Shown: positions 45,281 through 54,544 of the stretch, one piece after another | Numbering within the stretch: position 1 is the first letter of the stretch | Layout of the letters: the number at the start of each line of letters is the position of its first letter | NCBI GenBank assembly: GCA_039198065.1 | Contig: JBCCTU010000002.1 | Span: 496,001 to 560,000 of the forward strand | Reading direction: 5' to 3' | From: CALHVX01 sp039198065 | GTDB lineage: Bacteria > Pseudomonadota > Gammaproteobacteria > Pseudomonadales > Azotimanducaceae | DNA length: 64,000 nt | Position numbers and translations under genes: made by a program | The notes under the pieces: generated by a model | The model's input: the letters and a program-made list of their open reading frames with translations, nothing else | The model's database searches: none | What the model was told of the DNA's origin: nothing

Positions 45281-45367
45281 TTCCGATCGGTGGTCGCTTA
45301 CTGGACAGCGATCCGCCGCTCACGTTGACTGGGGTCCGTGATCACACGGACGGAGCACGAGACCCCG

Positions 45368-46333
45368 ATGACTTCCTCTTCCACACCCGCCCCATCACCG
45401 TCCTCCGCGCCGGCCGTAACACCGCCGGCGACCGTCGCGTTTCTCGGCCTTGGCGTCATGGGTGGCCCGATGGCTGCCCATCTTGCTTGTGCCGGATTCG
45501 AGGTCCGTGCCTTCAACCGCACAGGTTCCCGGGGTGACGCCTGGTTGCAGGCCCTGCGCGAAACACACCCACAGGTGCGGGCTGAACTCTGTACGTTGCC
45601 CGCAGAAGCTGCGCAGGGTGCCGATGCGGTCCTACTGTGCGTCGGTGCTGATGCAGACGTGTTGTCGGTCCTCGAGGGCAGCGAAGGTGCCCTTGCTACC
45701 TTAGCCAGCGGCGCGCTCGTGATTGATCACACCACGGCCTCACCAACCCTTGCGCGGCAACTCGCTGAGCGATGCGAGTCGCGCGGTGTCGGCTTCCTAG
45801 ATGCACCGGTTTCCGGGGGGCAGGCGGGTGCCGAACAGGGCGCGCTCACGATCATGGTCGGCGGCGCGAAGAACAGCTTCGTGCGCGCCCAGTCGGTTCT
45901 TGACTGCTACGGCAAGCGGGTGCGTCATCTGGGGCCGGCGGGGTCCGGTCAACTTGCGAAGATCGTCAACCAGGTCTGCATTGCCGGCTTGTTGCAGGGC
46001 TTAGCCGAGGGCATTCACTTTGCTGAGCAGGCTGGCCTCGATGTGGATGCTGTGATCGAGGTGATTTCAGCGGGTGCCGCCCAGTCCTGGCAACTCGACA
46101 ATCGCGCCCGGACTATGACGCGGCGCGAGTTCGACTTTGGCTTCGCCGTCGATTGGATGCGCAAGGACCTCGGCCTCGCACTGGCGGAGGCCGATCACCT
46201 TGGTGCGCGGTTGCCGGTCGCCGCGCTGGTGCAGCAGTTTTACGGCGACGTTCAAGCTGAGGGCGGTGGTCGCTGGGACACGTCGAGCCTGATTCAGCGT
46301 TTCTCAAGGGGAACGAAATCGCGCTTAGCGTAG
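45368..46333 (+). CDS. Beta-hydroxyacid (3-hydroxyisobutyrate-type) dehydrogenase
   Basis: About 321 residues from ATG 45368. Rossmann start VAFLGLGVMGGPMAAHLACAG, substrate-binding FLDAPVSGGQAGAEQGALT, catalytic Lys in GSGQLAKIVNQVCIAGLLQG, and a C-terminal helical domain with FDFGFAVDWMRKDLGLAL. Family oxidises 3-hydroxyacids such as 3-hydroxyisobutyrate or tartronate semialdehyde with NAD(P). Its 3' end overlaps the 3' end of convergent gltA by 40 bases. Confidence 0.87.
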   Translation: MTSSSTPAPSPSSAPAVTPPATVAFLGLGVMGGPMAAHLACAGFEVRAFNRTGSRGDAWLQALRETHPQVRAELCTLPAEAAQGADAVLLCVGADADVLSVLEGSEGALATLASGALVIDHTTASPTLARQLAERCESRGVGFLDAPVSGGQAGAEQGALTIMVGGAKNSFVRAQSVLDCYGKRVRHLGPAGSGQLAKIVNQVCIAGLLQGLAEGIHFAEQAGLDVDAVIEVISAGAAQSWQLDNRARTMTRREFDFGFAVDWMRKDLGLALAEADHLGARLPVAALVQQFYGDVQAEGGGRWDTSSLIQRFSRGTKSRLA

Positions 46334-47592
46334 CCTTTGTAGAGCTGCCTCGGACGCCCGATCTTATACGGGTGGCTGATCATCTCATTCCACTGCGCGA
46401 TCCAACCCGGTGTGCGGCCCGTCGCGAACATGACCGTGAACATCTCGACCGGGATACCGATCGCCTTGAGGATGATGCCGCTGTAAAAGTCGACGTTCGG
46501 GTACAGTTTGCGCTCGACAAAGTACTCGTCTTCGAGGGCGATCTTCTCTAGGCGTTTGGCCATACGCAGCAGCGGGCTGTCTTCTACGCCAAGCTCCTCG
46601 AGCACCTCGTTGCACGTCTGCTGCATGACTTTGGCGCGCGGATCGTAGTTCTTGTACACCCGATGGCCGAAGCCCATGAGGCGGAACGGGTCGTTCGGGT
46701 CTTTGGCCTTGGCAACGAACGCGTCGATGTTTTTCTCGTCGCCGATCTCATCGAGCATGTTCAGCACCGCTTCGTTCGCGCCGCCGTGGGCCGGACCCCA
46801 GAGTGCTGCGATGCCTGAGGCGACACAGGCAAACGGGTTGGCACCGGTAGAACCGGCGAGGCGCACCGTGGACGTCGATGCGTTCTGCTCATGGTCGGCA
46901 TGGAGCAGGAAAATGCGGTCCATGGCGCGTGCAATGATCGGGTTCACCTTGTAGTTCTCGCAGGGCGTGCCGAACATCATGTAGAGGAAGTTCTCCGCGT
47001 AGCTTAAATCGTTGCGCGGATACATGAATGGCTGGCCCTGGGCGTACTTGTAACTCATGGCGGCCAGCGTAGGCATTTTGGCGATCAACCGATGGGCCGT
47101 TATGCGGCGGTGCTGCTCATCTTCGATGTCCAGAGAGTCGTGATAGAACGCTGACAGCGCACCGGTCACCCCGCACATGATCGCCATGGGGTGGGCGTCC
47201 CGGCGAAAGCCCCGGAACAGGTACACGAGCTGTTCGTGGACCATGGTGTGGTACTTGATCGTGTCCACGAACTCCGTCTTTTCCGCGGCGTTCGGCAGCT
47301 CGCCGTTGAGCAGCAGGTAGCACAGCTCAAGATAATCGGAGTGCTCAGCCAGCTGTTCGATCGGGTAGCCGCGGTGCAATAGCATTCCAGCGCCGCCGTC
47401 GATGTACGTAATCGCGGAGTCGCAGGCAGCCGTGGACATAAAGCCGGTGTCGTAGGTGAAGTAGCCATTAGCAACCAGCTTGCTGACATCGATGACCGAC
47501 GGGCCGACGCTGCCGTCGTAGATGGGTAGTTCGAAGACGCGTTCGTCCCCATCGATCGTAAGTTTTGCGGTCTTTACAGGCTGATCAGCCAT
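46294..47592 (-). CDS. gltA: Citrate synthase, type II hexameric form
   Basis: 432 residues (E. coli 427). N-terminal NADH-region-like beta domain (AKLTIDGDERVFELPIYDGS), then YIDGGAGMLLHRGYPIEQLA, LHADHEQNASTSTVRLAGS (His), and GFGHRVYKNYDPRAKVMQ (His) with a C-terminal Asp region VDFYSGIILKAIG. Condenses acetyl-CoA and oxaloacetate, entry step of the TCA cycle. Divergent from the sdh operon; the 336-base gap presumably holds both promoters. Confidence 0.96.
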   Translation of the reverse strand: MADQPVKTAKLTIDGDERVFELPIYDGSVGPSVIDVSKLVANGYFTYDTGFMSTAACDSAITYIDGGAGMLLHRGYPIEQLAEHSDYLELCYLLLNGELPNAAEKTEFVDTIKYHTMVHEQLVYLFRGFRRDAHPMAIMCGVTGALSAFYHDSLDIEDEQHRRITAHRLIAKMPTLAAMSYKYAQGQPFMYPRNDLSYAENFLYMMFGTPCENYKVNPIIARAMDRIFLLHADHEQNASTSTVRLAGSTGANPFACVASGIAALWGPAHGGANEAVLNMLDEIGDEKNIDAFVAKAKDPNDPFRLMGFGHRVYKNYDPRAKVMQQTCNEVLEELGVEDSPLLRMAKRLEKIALEDEYFVERKLYPNVDFYSGIILKAIGIPVEMFTVMFATGRTPGWIAQWNEMISHPYKIGRPRQLYKGYAKRDFVPLEKR

Positions 47593-47928
47593 TTCTTCTC
47601 CCTAACGCTAGTCTTTGTCCGGTCGATGGATCGGGCGCGAATGTGAAGCCCGGTTGCCAATCGTTAAGTATAGTGATTTTCGCGTTGCTTTGACGGCCAC
47701 AACGGCGGCTGGCAACTCCGCGACGCCCCAGGTGCTCATGGCAATTATGGCCTACTCTGAGTACAATAAGATCAGATACAGCCACTTGGTAGCGATTGCT
47801 AACAGCGGTTTTACGGGTCTCGCCTCTTTAAAATCCCGTCATCGGTAGCCAGCGAGCCAGCAACTACTGGTGGCGGCGGGAATAGCGAGCCAATTAACGA
47901 TCAGCGCCTGGAGGGCTGACACCCACCC
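47593..47928. other. gltA / sdhC divergent intergenic region (336 bases)
   Basis: Lower-GC intergenic DNA with no gene-like frame. It contains AT-rich stretches (around TTAAGTATAGTG at 47660-47680, and ATTATGGCCTACTCTGAGTA nearby) suitable for promoters on both strands. No clear terminator or riboswitch structure was recognised. Confidence 0.45.
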
Positions 47929-48303
47929 ATGAAGTCGTCACGACCCGTTTATTTGAATTTGTTTCAGTTCGCTTGGCCGGTTGCAGCGATTGCATCGATC
48001 ACCCATCGAGTGACCGGAGCAGTGCTGTTCTTCTCGTCGATTGGTTTGCTCTACCTGCTGGACATGGCCCTGCACTCACCAGCGGGTTTTGATGAGGCAG
48101 CGGCGATCCTATCGTCTAACTTGGCGCGATTAGCGCTCTGGGTTGCGCTGGTCACGCTGATCTATCACCTGATCGCCGGGATCAAGCACATGCTTCTCGA
48201 TTTTCATTTCGGTGATACACCCGCGGCGTCCCGCACCGGTTCCGTAACCGTTTTCGCTGCGACTGCCGTCGCGGCTATTCTGCTTGCGGGGTTCGTATGG
48301 TAA
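47929..48303 (+). CDS. sdhC: Succinate dehydrogenase cytochrome b556 subunit
   Basis: 124 residues: RPVYLNLFQFAWPVAAIASI, then the SdhC signature HRVTGAVLFFSSIGLLYLL, and a third transmembrane part LVTLIYHLIAGIKHMLLDFH with the heme-ligand His. Three helices anchor complex II in the inner membrane. First gene of sdhCDAB-sucAB-lpd-sucCD; overlaps sdhD by seven bases. Confidence 0.93.
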   Translation: MKSSRPVYLNLFQFAWPVAAIASITHRVTGAVLFFSSIGLLYLLDMALHSPAGFDEAAAILSSNLARLALWVALVTLIYHLIAGIKHMLLDFHFGDTPAASRTGSVTVFAATAVAAILLAGFVW

Positions 48304-48662
48304 CGAGTGTCACGAGTCTGACCCGGTCCGGGCTGTCCGACTTCGTAGTTCAGCGGGTAAGCGCGGCAGTGCTCGCGTTGTATACGATCGTGGTGCTTGG
48401 GTTTTTCTTGGCCACGCCGGTAATGAGTTACGACGTCTTCATCGGTTTCTTCCAGAGCCTGTCCATGCGAATTTTCAGCACCCTTGCTGTTCTTGCCTTT
48501 GCCGCGCATGGGTGGATTGGTATGTGGACGATCGGCACAGATTACCTCCGCGAGGCGCACGTAGGCGGCAGTGCGACGACCTTACGGTTCGGCTTCCAGA
48601 TGATTTGTCTGGCTTTGATCTTCGTTTTTGTAGTCTGGGGCCTTAACGTTCTCTGGGCCTGA
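48297..48662 (+). CDS. sdhD: Succinate dehydrogenase membrane anchor subunit
   Basis: 121 residues with three helices: SDFVVQRVSAAVLALYTIVV (residues 14-33, with conserved Arg/Ser for ubiquinone), FIGFFQSLSMRIFSTLAVL, and AAHGWIGMWTIGTDYL with the heme-side His. Works with SdhC to hold the SdhAB catalytic arm and carry electrons to ubiquinone. Confidence 0.9.
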   Translation: MVTSVTSLTRSGLSDFVVQRVSAAVLALYTIVVLGFFLATPVMSYDVFIGFFQSLSMRIFSTLAVLAFAAHGWIGMWTIGTDYLREAHVGGSATTLRFGFQMICLALIFVFVVWGLNVLWA

Positions 48663-48727
48663 CGTTCGACGGTTCACAGACTGAGATTTATTCGATTGCC
48701 CCCTCAGGTGGGGCAGGCGGGAGTGCT

Positions 48728-50500
48728 ATGAGCAGAATTCGCAAAATGGAGTTCGACGGGGTCATCGTCGGCGGTGGTGGTGCCGGTATGCGGGCCAGCC
48801 TGCAACTTGCGCAGAGCGGACTTAAAACCGCGGTCGTCACCAAGGTGTTTCCGACCCGGTCGCACACCGTATCGGCCCAGGGCGGGATAACCTGCGCGAT
48901 TGCCAGCGACGATCCGAACGACGACTGGCGCTGGCATATGTACGACACCGTCAAGGGGTCCGATTACATCGGTGACCAGGACGCGATCGAGTACATGTGC
49001 AGTGAGGGACCCCAGGCGGTCTTTGAACTAGAGCATATGGGTCTACCGTTTTCGCGCACGGAAAATGGGCGTATCTACCAGCGCCCCTTTGGGGGTCAGA
49101 GCAAAGACTTCGGTAAGGGCGGTCAGGCTGCTCGAACCTGCGCTGCGGCCGACCGGACTGGGCACGCACTGCTGCACACGCTCTACCAGGCCAACGTGCG
49201 GGCAAACACGACGTTTCTGAATGAATGGTTTGCCGTGGATCTGGTGACTAACCAGGACGGGGCCGTAGTCGGCGTGGTCGCCATCGAGATCGAGACGGGC
49301 GAGGTCGTTTTCATCGAGTCGAAGGCGACGGTACTGGCGACCGGCGGTGCGGGCCGGATTTATTCGAGCACCACCAACGCCTACATGAACACCGGTGACG
49401 GCATCGGTATGGCGCTGCGGGCCGGTTTCCCGATGCAGGACATGGAGATGTGGCAGTTCCACCCCACCGGTATCGCTGGAGCGGGCAACCTGATGACCGA
49501 GGGTTGCCGGGGCGAGGGCGGCTACCTTATTAACAAGGACGGCGAGCGTTTCATGGAACGCTACGCACCGACGGCGAAGGATCTTGCCGGGCGCGATGTG
49601 GTTGCGCGATCAATGGTGATTGAGATCCTCGAGGGGCGTGGCTGTGGGCCGAACGGCGATCACGTCATGCTAAAGCTCGATCACCTGGGGGAGGAGGTGC
49701 TCAACAGCCGTCTTCCGGGCATTCTCGAGTTGGCTCGAACCTTTGCTCACGTCGATCCGGTCAAAGAGCCCGTGCCCGTCGTGCCGACCTGTCATTACAT
49801 GATGGGTGGCGTGCCCACGGGGGTCAGTGGTCAGGCGATTTCCACCGGCACCGACGGCAACGACTCTCTCATCGATGGGCTTTACGCGGCAGGTGAGGCG
49901 GCCTGCGTGTCGGTCCACGGTGCCAATCGGCTCGGCGGCAACTCGCTGCTCGATCTGGTCGTGTTTGGGCGTGCGGCCGGGATGCACATCGAAGAGGTGC
50001 TGCGCCAGGGGACCGCCTACCGGGAAGCGTCAGAGAGTGACCTCGAGCGGGCCACGGCACGGCTCAACCGCTGGAATGAGTCCACCAGCGGGGAGTCGGT
50101 CGCCGCGTTGCGAAAAGAACTGCAAACGGTCACGCAGAACAGCTTCGGAGTGTTTCGTACCGAGAAGAACATGCAGGAGGGCATTCGTCAGCTTGCCGAG
50201 CTACGCGAACGCATTGCAAACGCTCATCTGGCAGACAAGAGCCAAGGCTTCAACACGGCGCGCATGGAAGCGCTGGAGCTGGATAACCTGCTTGAGGTCG
50301 CGGAAGCGACGGCCATCTCGGCCGAGGCACGCAAAGAAAGCCGTGGCGCGCACGCGCGGGATGATTACCAGACCCGCGATGACGACAACTGGCTGTGCCA
50401 CAGCATGTATTTCCCGGCAGACAAGCGGGTGGGCAAGCGCGAAGTGAACTTTACTCCGCGCACGGTTGATACCTTCCAGCCGATGGAGCGGACGTACTAA
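48728..50500 (+). CDS. sdhA: Succinate dehydrogenase flavoprotein subunit
   Basis: 590 residues (E. coli 588), ATG 48728 after GGGAG. FAD-binding FDGVIVGGGGAGMRASLQLA, the covalent-FAD His in PTRSHTVSAQGGITCAI, RTCAAADRTGHALLHTLY, MEMWQFHPTGIAGAGNLMTE, and the catalytic Arg/His region VPTCHYMMGGVPT, ACVSVHGANRLGGNSLLDLV. Oxidises succinate to fumarate. A 65-base gap with a GCCCC/GGGGC inverted repeat separates it from sdhD. Confidence 0.96.
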   Translation: MSRIRKMEFDGVIVGGGGAGMRASLQLAQSGLKTAVVTKVFPTRSHTVSAQGGITCAIASDDPNDDWRWHMYDTVKGSDYIGDQDAIEYMCSEGPQAVFELEHMGLPFSRTENGRIYQRPFGGQSKDFGKGGQAARTCAAADRTGHALLHTLYQANVRANTTFLNEWFAVDLVTNQDGAVVGVVAIEIETGEVVFIESKATVLATGGAGRIYSSTTNAYMNTGDGIGMALRAGFPMQDMEMWQFHPTGIAGAGNLMTEGCRGEGGYLINKDGERFMERYAPTAKDLAGRDVVARSMVIEILEGRGCGPNGDHVMLKLDHLGEEVLNSRLPGILELARTFAHVDPVKEPVPVVPTCHYMMGGVPTGVSGQAISTGTDGNDSLIDGLYAAGEAACVSVHGANRLGGNSLLDLVVFGRAAGMHIEEVLRQGTAYREASESDLERATARLNRWNESTSGESVAALRKELQTVTQNSFGVFRTEKNMQEGIRQLAELRERIANAHLADKSQGFNTARMEALELDNLLEVAEATAISAEARKESRGAHARDDYQTRDDDNWLCHSMYFPADKRVGKREVNFTPRTVDTFQPMERTY

Positions 50501-50587
50501 CGCCGCTCCCTGGGGTCAACCTAACGTACATTCAACGGCTGGGTGCGAGCCCCCCGTCCGTGACGACACCGAACATTCGAGGTAGCC

Positions 50588-51292
50588 ATGCAGGTCAGCA
50601 TCTATCGTTACAACCCGGATCAGGAAACCCCGCCGAGCATGCAGACCATGTCGGTCGATTTACCGGAAGGCAAGGACCTTATGGTGCTCGAAGTCCTCGA
50701 GATGCTTAAGGCTGAGGATCCGTCGCTGACGTTCCGGCGTTCGTGCCGAGAAGGCGTGTGCGGATCAGACGGTATCAACATGAACGGTCGCAACGGGCTG
50801 GCCTGTATGACTCCGGTTTCTCAGGTCATCAAGCGCGACAAGCTGGTGCTGCGCCCGCTGCCCGGACTGCCCGTGATCCGCGATCTGGTTGTGGACATGG
50901 CGCAGTTCTATAAACAGTACGAGAAAATCGACCCTTACCTGCAAAACGACACGCCGGCACCGGCACAGGAGCGACTGCAGACGCCAGAAGAGCGCGCTGA
51001 GCTTGACGGCCTCTATGAGTGCATTCTCTGTGCGTGCTGTTCCACGTCGTGCCCCTCGTTCTGGTGGAACCCGGATAAGTTCATTGGACCCGCGGGGCTT
51101 TTGCAGGCCTATCGCTTCCTCGCGGACTCTCGTGACACGGCCACGGCGGAGCGACTGGCGAAGCTCGACGATCCGTTCAGCGTGTTCCGCTGCCGGGGCA
51201 TCATGAACTGCGTTAGCGTTTGTCCCAAAGGTCTGAATCCGACCCGCGCGATCGGCAAAATCCGCCAGATGCTACTGCAGCAGGGGACTTGA
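50588..51292 (+). CDS. sdhB: Succinate dehydrogenase iron-sulfur subunit
   Basis: 234 residues. [2Fe-2S] site SCREGVCGSDGINMNGRNGL with AC after it; [4Fe-4S]/[3Fe-4S] region ECILCACCSTSCPSFWW and CRGIMNCVSVCPKGLNPT. Passes electrons from SdhA to the SdhCD quinone site. 87 bases after sdhA, same operon. Confidence 0.95.
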   Translation: MQVSIYRYNPDQETPPSMQTMSVDLPEGKDLMVLEVLEMLKAEDPSLTFRRSCREGVCGSDGINMNGRNGLACMTPVSQVIKRDKLVLRPLPGLPVIRDLVVDMAQFYKQYEKIDPYLQNDTPAPAQERLQTPEERAELDGLYECILCACCSTSCPSFWWNPDKFIGPAGLLQAYRFLADSRDTATAERLAKLDDPFSVFRCRGIMNCVSVCPKGLNPTRAIGKIRQMLLQQGT

Positions 51293-51599
51293 TCGTCGCC
51301 GGGTTTCTGGCATCAGGCCCCCGCACGCGGTTACAACCCTAAGGGCTTAGTGACGAATGCGGCGTTCTGTGACGAACGCCGGTCGGTATGTGCTGTAAAC
51401 GCTTGGACGAACGGCACGGATGTGAAAAGCTTGCGAACCGTTAAAACGGGATCAACGCAGGGTCGAAGCACCCGTGCTGAAGAGCGGTCCGTTGCGGGGT
51501 AGGCAGCCCATCGGTTGGCCATCCGGTCCCGCAGTCGGGCGCTATTCTGTCGAGCACGAGCCCGCGCTGGTCATGGATTTTCCTGCGGGAGTCAATTGA
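51293..51599. other. sdhB-sucA intergenic region, 307 bases
   Basis: No gene-like frame. A perfect 8-bp inverted repeat lies at 51360-51381 (CGGCGTTC / GAACGCCG, 6-nt spacer), with TGACGAA repeated just before and inside it. No T-run follows. It could hold an internal promoter for sucA, an mRNA processing hairpin or an attenuating structure. Confidence 0.4.
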
Positions 51600-54452
51600 A
51601 TGGCTGAGCCAAGCCTCGAGAATTTCATGCAGCGCATGCTGCGTTCGTCGCACCTGGCTGGGAACAACGTCGCCTATATCGAGGCACTGTACGAGAACTA
51701 CCTCGACGACCCGGCCAGCGTGCCGGACCAGTGGCGCGAGTACTTCGAGAAGCTCCCCCAGGTCGAAGGTGTGCTGCGCAAAGACGTGTCCCATCGGGCA
51801 GTCATCGATCACTTTGAGCGGCTGGGTAAGAACCGCCTGAAGGCTCGCCCCGAGAAGGTTGCCGCCCACGTCGAGTCGCGCCACGAACGCAACCAGATGC
51901 GGGTGGTTGAACTGGTCATGGCCTACCGGCATCGGGGTCACAAGAAAGCGGCCATCGATCCCTTAAGCATGATGGAGCGTCCGCCGGCACCGATGCTGGA
52001 TCTTGCTTACCACGACCTTGGCCTTGAGCACCTCGATCAAACCTTCCAGACCGCGCCGTTTCACTACGGCAGCGAAACCGCGAAACTTCGCGATCTCATC
52101 GCCGCACTGGAAACCACCTATTGCGGTACCGTCGGCTGCGAGTACATGCACATCGTCGATGCCGCGGAGCAGCTGTGGGTCCAGGAGCGGCTGGAGAGTG
52201 CCCGTACCAAGGGCAGTTTTAATGAGGCTCAGAAGCGCGTCATTCTCGAACGACTGACCGCTGCAGAGGGTCTAGAGAAGTATCTCCACAGCCGCTACCC
52301 GGGTACCAAGCGCTTCGGTCTCGAGGGCGGCGAAAGCTTGATTCCGATGCTGCATGAGACCATCCAACGGCTCGGATCCCATGGCGTCCTTGAGTCCGTA
52401 ATCGGTATGGCGCATCGCGGCCGGCTCAACGTACTCGTCAACATTTTCGGTAAGAATCCCTGGGACTTGTTCGAAGAGTTTGATGGCAAGGCTCCGGACA
52501 TTGCGGCTGAAACGACCGGCGATGTGAAGTATCACCAGGGCTTCTCCAGTAACGTCATGACCCCCGGTGGCGAAATGCACCTGGCGCTGGCCTTTAACCC
52601 ATCTCATCTTGAGATCGTCGGGCCCGTGGTTGAGGGCTCGGTTCGCGCCCGCCAGGATCGGCGCCGCGACTATGAGAACGGTTTGGTCGTCCCCATCCTC
52701 ATGCACGGCGATGCGGCCTTTGCCGGTCAGGGCGTGGTTATGGAAACGTTCCAGATGTCACAGACCCGGGGCTTCAAGACCGGCGGCACGATCCACATCA
52801 TCATCAACAACCAGATCGGCTTTACCACGCATCGACAGATAGATGCCCGCAGTACCGAGTACTGCACGGAAGTGGCGAAGATGGTTCAGGCACCCATCTT
52901 TCACGTCAACGCTGACGATCCGGAAGCGGTGATGTTCGTTGCTCAGCTCGCCGTAGATTACCGGATGCAGTTCCGCAAAGATGTGGTCATCGATTTGATC
53001 GGTTATCGCCGTCGGGGTCATAACGAAGCGGAAGAGCCCATGAAGACTCAACCGCTCATGTACCAGACCATCCGTCGCCATGCGACGACGCGGAGTTTGT
53101 ACGTCGACCGGCTTGTTGCAGAAGGCGCGATTGCGCAGGCCGAAGCGGACCGCATGGCTGAGGACTACCGGGCGCGCCTGGACGATGGACAGAGTGTCGC
53201 TCAAAGCATCGTCCAAGAGCCGAACTCGTCTTTGTTTGTTGATTGGAGACCCTACCTCGGTCACAACTGGGAAACCCCGGCGGACACGCGTGTCGATCGA
53301 CAGAAGATTCTCGAACTGAACGAACGGCTGCGGCAGTTCCCAGACAACTTCGTGTTGCATCGGCAGGTCCAGAAGATCGTCGAAGACCGCAACCGCATGG
53401 CCGCCGGTGCAATGCCGATCAATTGGGGCTTCGCCGAGGTGATGGCCTACGCATCGCTGTTGGACGAGGGCTATCCGGTGAGGCTTACCGGTCAGGACGT
53501 TGGCGTCGGCACCTTCAGCCACCGCCATGCGTGTTTGTTTAATCAGAAGACCGGACGTCGCTACATCCCGCTCAACCAGCTCCGCGAAGACGTAACCTTC
53601 GACATTTACGATTCGTTGCTGTCGGAAGAAGCCGTGCTTGCCTTCGAGTACGGCTACGCGACGACGACACCGAAAGCGCTCATCGTCTGGGAGGCGCAGT
53701 TCGGCGATTTTGCAAACGGCGCCCAGGTGGTTATCGACCAGTTTATTTCTAGTGGCGAGGTCAAGTGGCAGCGCGCTTGTGGCCTCACGCTGCTGCTGCC
53801 GCACGGCTATGAGGGCGCTGGGCCGGAACACTCCTCGGCGCGGCTTGAGCGCTTCCTGCAGCTCTGTGCGCAGGACAACATGCAAGTGTGCGTGCCCACA
53901 ACGCCAGCGCAGGTGTTCCACATGTTGCGGCGTCAGGCGATCCGGCCGACGCGCCTTCCGCTGGTGGCTATGACACCGAAGAGTCTGTTACGACACAAAC
54001 TTGCCGTGTCGACGCTGGAGGAACTCTCCGATGGCGGCTTTCAAAACGTCCTCGGTGAAATTGATGAGATCGATCCCGCCGAGGTGAGCCGCTTGGTGTT
54101 GTGCAGCGGCAAGGTGTACTACGAACTGCTCGAACGGCGTCGGGAAGCAGGCGCCTCACACATTGCTATTCTGCGGTTGGAACAGCTGTACCCGTTCCCG
54201 GAAACGGACCTGGCCACAGCCATCGCACCCTACACGGGACTTAAGGAAGTCGTCTGGTGTCAGGAAGAACCCATGAACCAGGGTGCCTGGTATTCCAGCC
54301 AGCACCACATGCGACGCGTGATGCTCGAGCACAGCGAGTCGCTGTATCTGACCTATGCCGGGCGCGCACCCTTTGCGGCGCCCGCCGGCGGCTACGCCCG
54401 GACGCACAATGAACGGCAGGCTCAGCTGGTCGAGGACGCGCTCTTTAACTAA
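51600..54452 (+). CDS. sucA: 2-oxoglutarate dehydrogenase E1 component
   Basis: 950 residues (E. coli 933), ATG 51600 with GCGGGAG upstream. N-terminal E2-interacting part NVAYIEALYENYLDDPASV; TPP-dependent core with ESVIGMAHRGRLNVLVNIFG, KYHQGFSSNVMTPGGEMHL, SLDAFNPSHLEIV-like GLAFNPSHLEI, INNQIGFTTHRQIDARSTEY, IDLIGYRRRGHNEAEEPM; transketolase part GQDVGVGTFSHRHACL, LLPHGYEGAGPEHSSARLER. Decarboxylates 2-oxoglutarate in the TCA cycle and passes succinyl to SucB. Confidence 0.96.
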   Translation: MAEPSLENFMQRMLRSSHLAGNNVAYIEALYENYLDDPASVPDQWREYFEKLPQVEGVLRKDVSHRAVIDHFERLGKNRLKARPEKVAAHVESRHERNQMRVVELVMAYRHRGHKKAAIDPLSMMERPPAPMLDLAYHDLGLEHLDQTFQTAPFHYGSETAKLRDLIAALETTYCGTVGCEYMHIVDAAEQLWVQERLESARTKGSFNEAQKRVILERLTAAEGLEKYLHSRYPGTKRFGLEGGESLIPMLHETIQRLGSHGVLESVIGMAHRGRLNVLVNIFGKNPWDLFEEFDGKAPDIAAETTGDVKYHQGFSSNVMTPGGEMHLALAFNPSHLEIVGPVVEGSVRARQDRRRDYENGLVVPILMHGDAAFAGQGVVMETFQMSQTRGFKTGGTIHIIINNQIGFTTHRQIDARSTEYCTEVAKMVQAPIFHVNADDPEAVMFVAQLAVDYRMQFRKDVVIDLIGYRRRGHNEAEEPMKTQPLMYQTIRRHATTRSLYVDRLVAEGAIAQAEADRMAEDYRARLDDGQSVAQSIVQEPNSSLFVDWRPYLGHNWETPADTRVDRQKILELNERLRQFPDNFVLHRQVQKIVEDRNRMAAGAMPINWGFAEVMAYASLLDEGYPVRLTGQDVGVGTFSHRHACLFNQKTGRRYIPLNQLREDVTFDIYDSLLSEEAVLAFEYGYATTTPKALIVWEAQFGDFANGAQVVIDQFISSGEVKWQRACGLTLLLPHGYEGAGPEHSSARLERFLQLCAQDNMQVCVPTTPAQVFHMLRRQAIRPTRLPLVAMTPKSLLRHKLAVSTLEELSDGGFQNVLGEIDEIDPAEVSRLVLCSGKVYYELLERRREAGASHIAILRLEQLYPFPETDLATAIAPYTGLKEVVWCQEEPMNQGAWYSSQHHMRRVMLEHSESLYLTYAGRAPFAAPAGGYARTHNERQAQLVEDALFN

Positions 54453-54544
54453 AACTGGCGCGCGGAGTAACTGACGCGCCCGGTTCTCGCGCGAGCGTGG
54501 GACCGGCAGCCCCCCTCAACATCTGGAGACGAAAGAGGCCATTG

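Noticed and set aside
48690..48720. GCCCC/GGGGC repeat between sdhD and sdhA as a terminator
   Set aside because: No T-run follows, and the genes form one operon.
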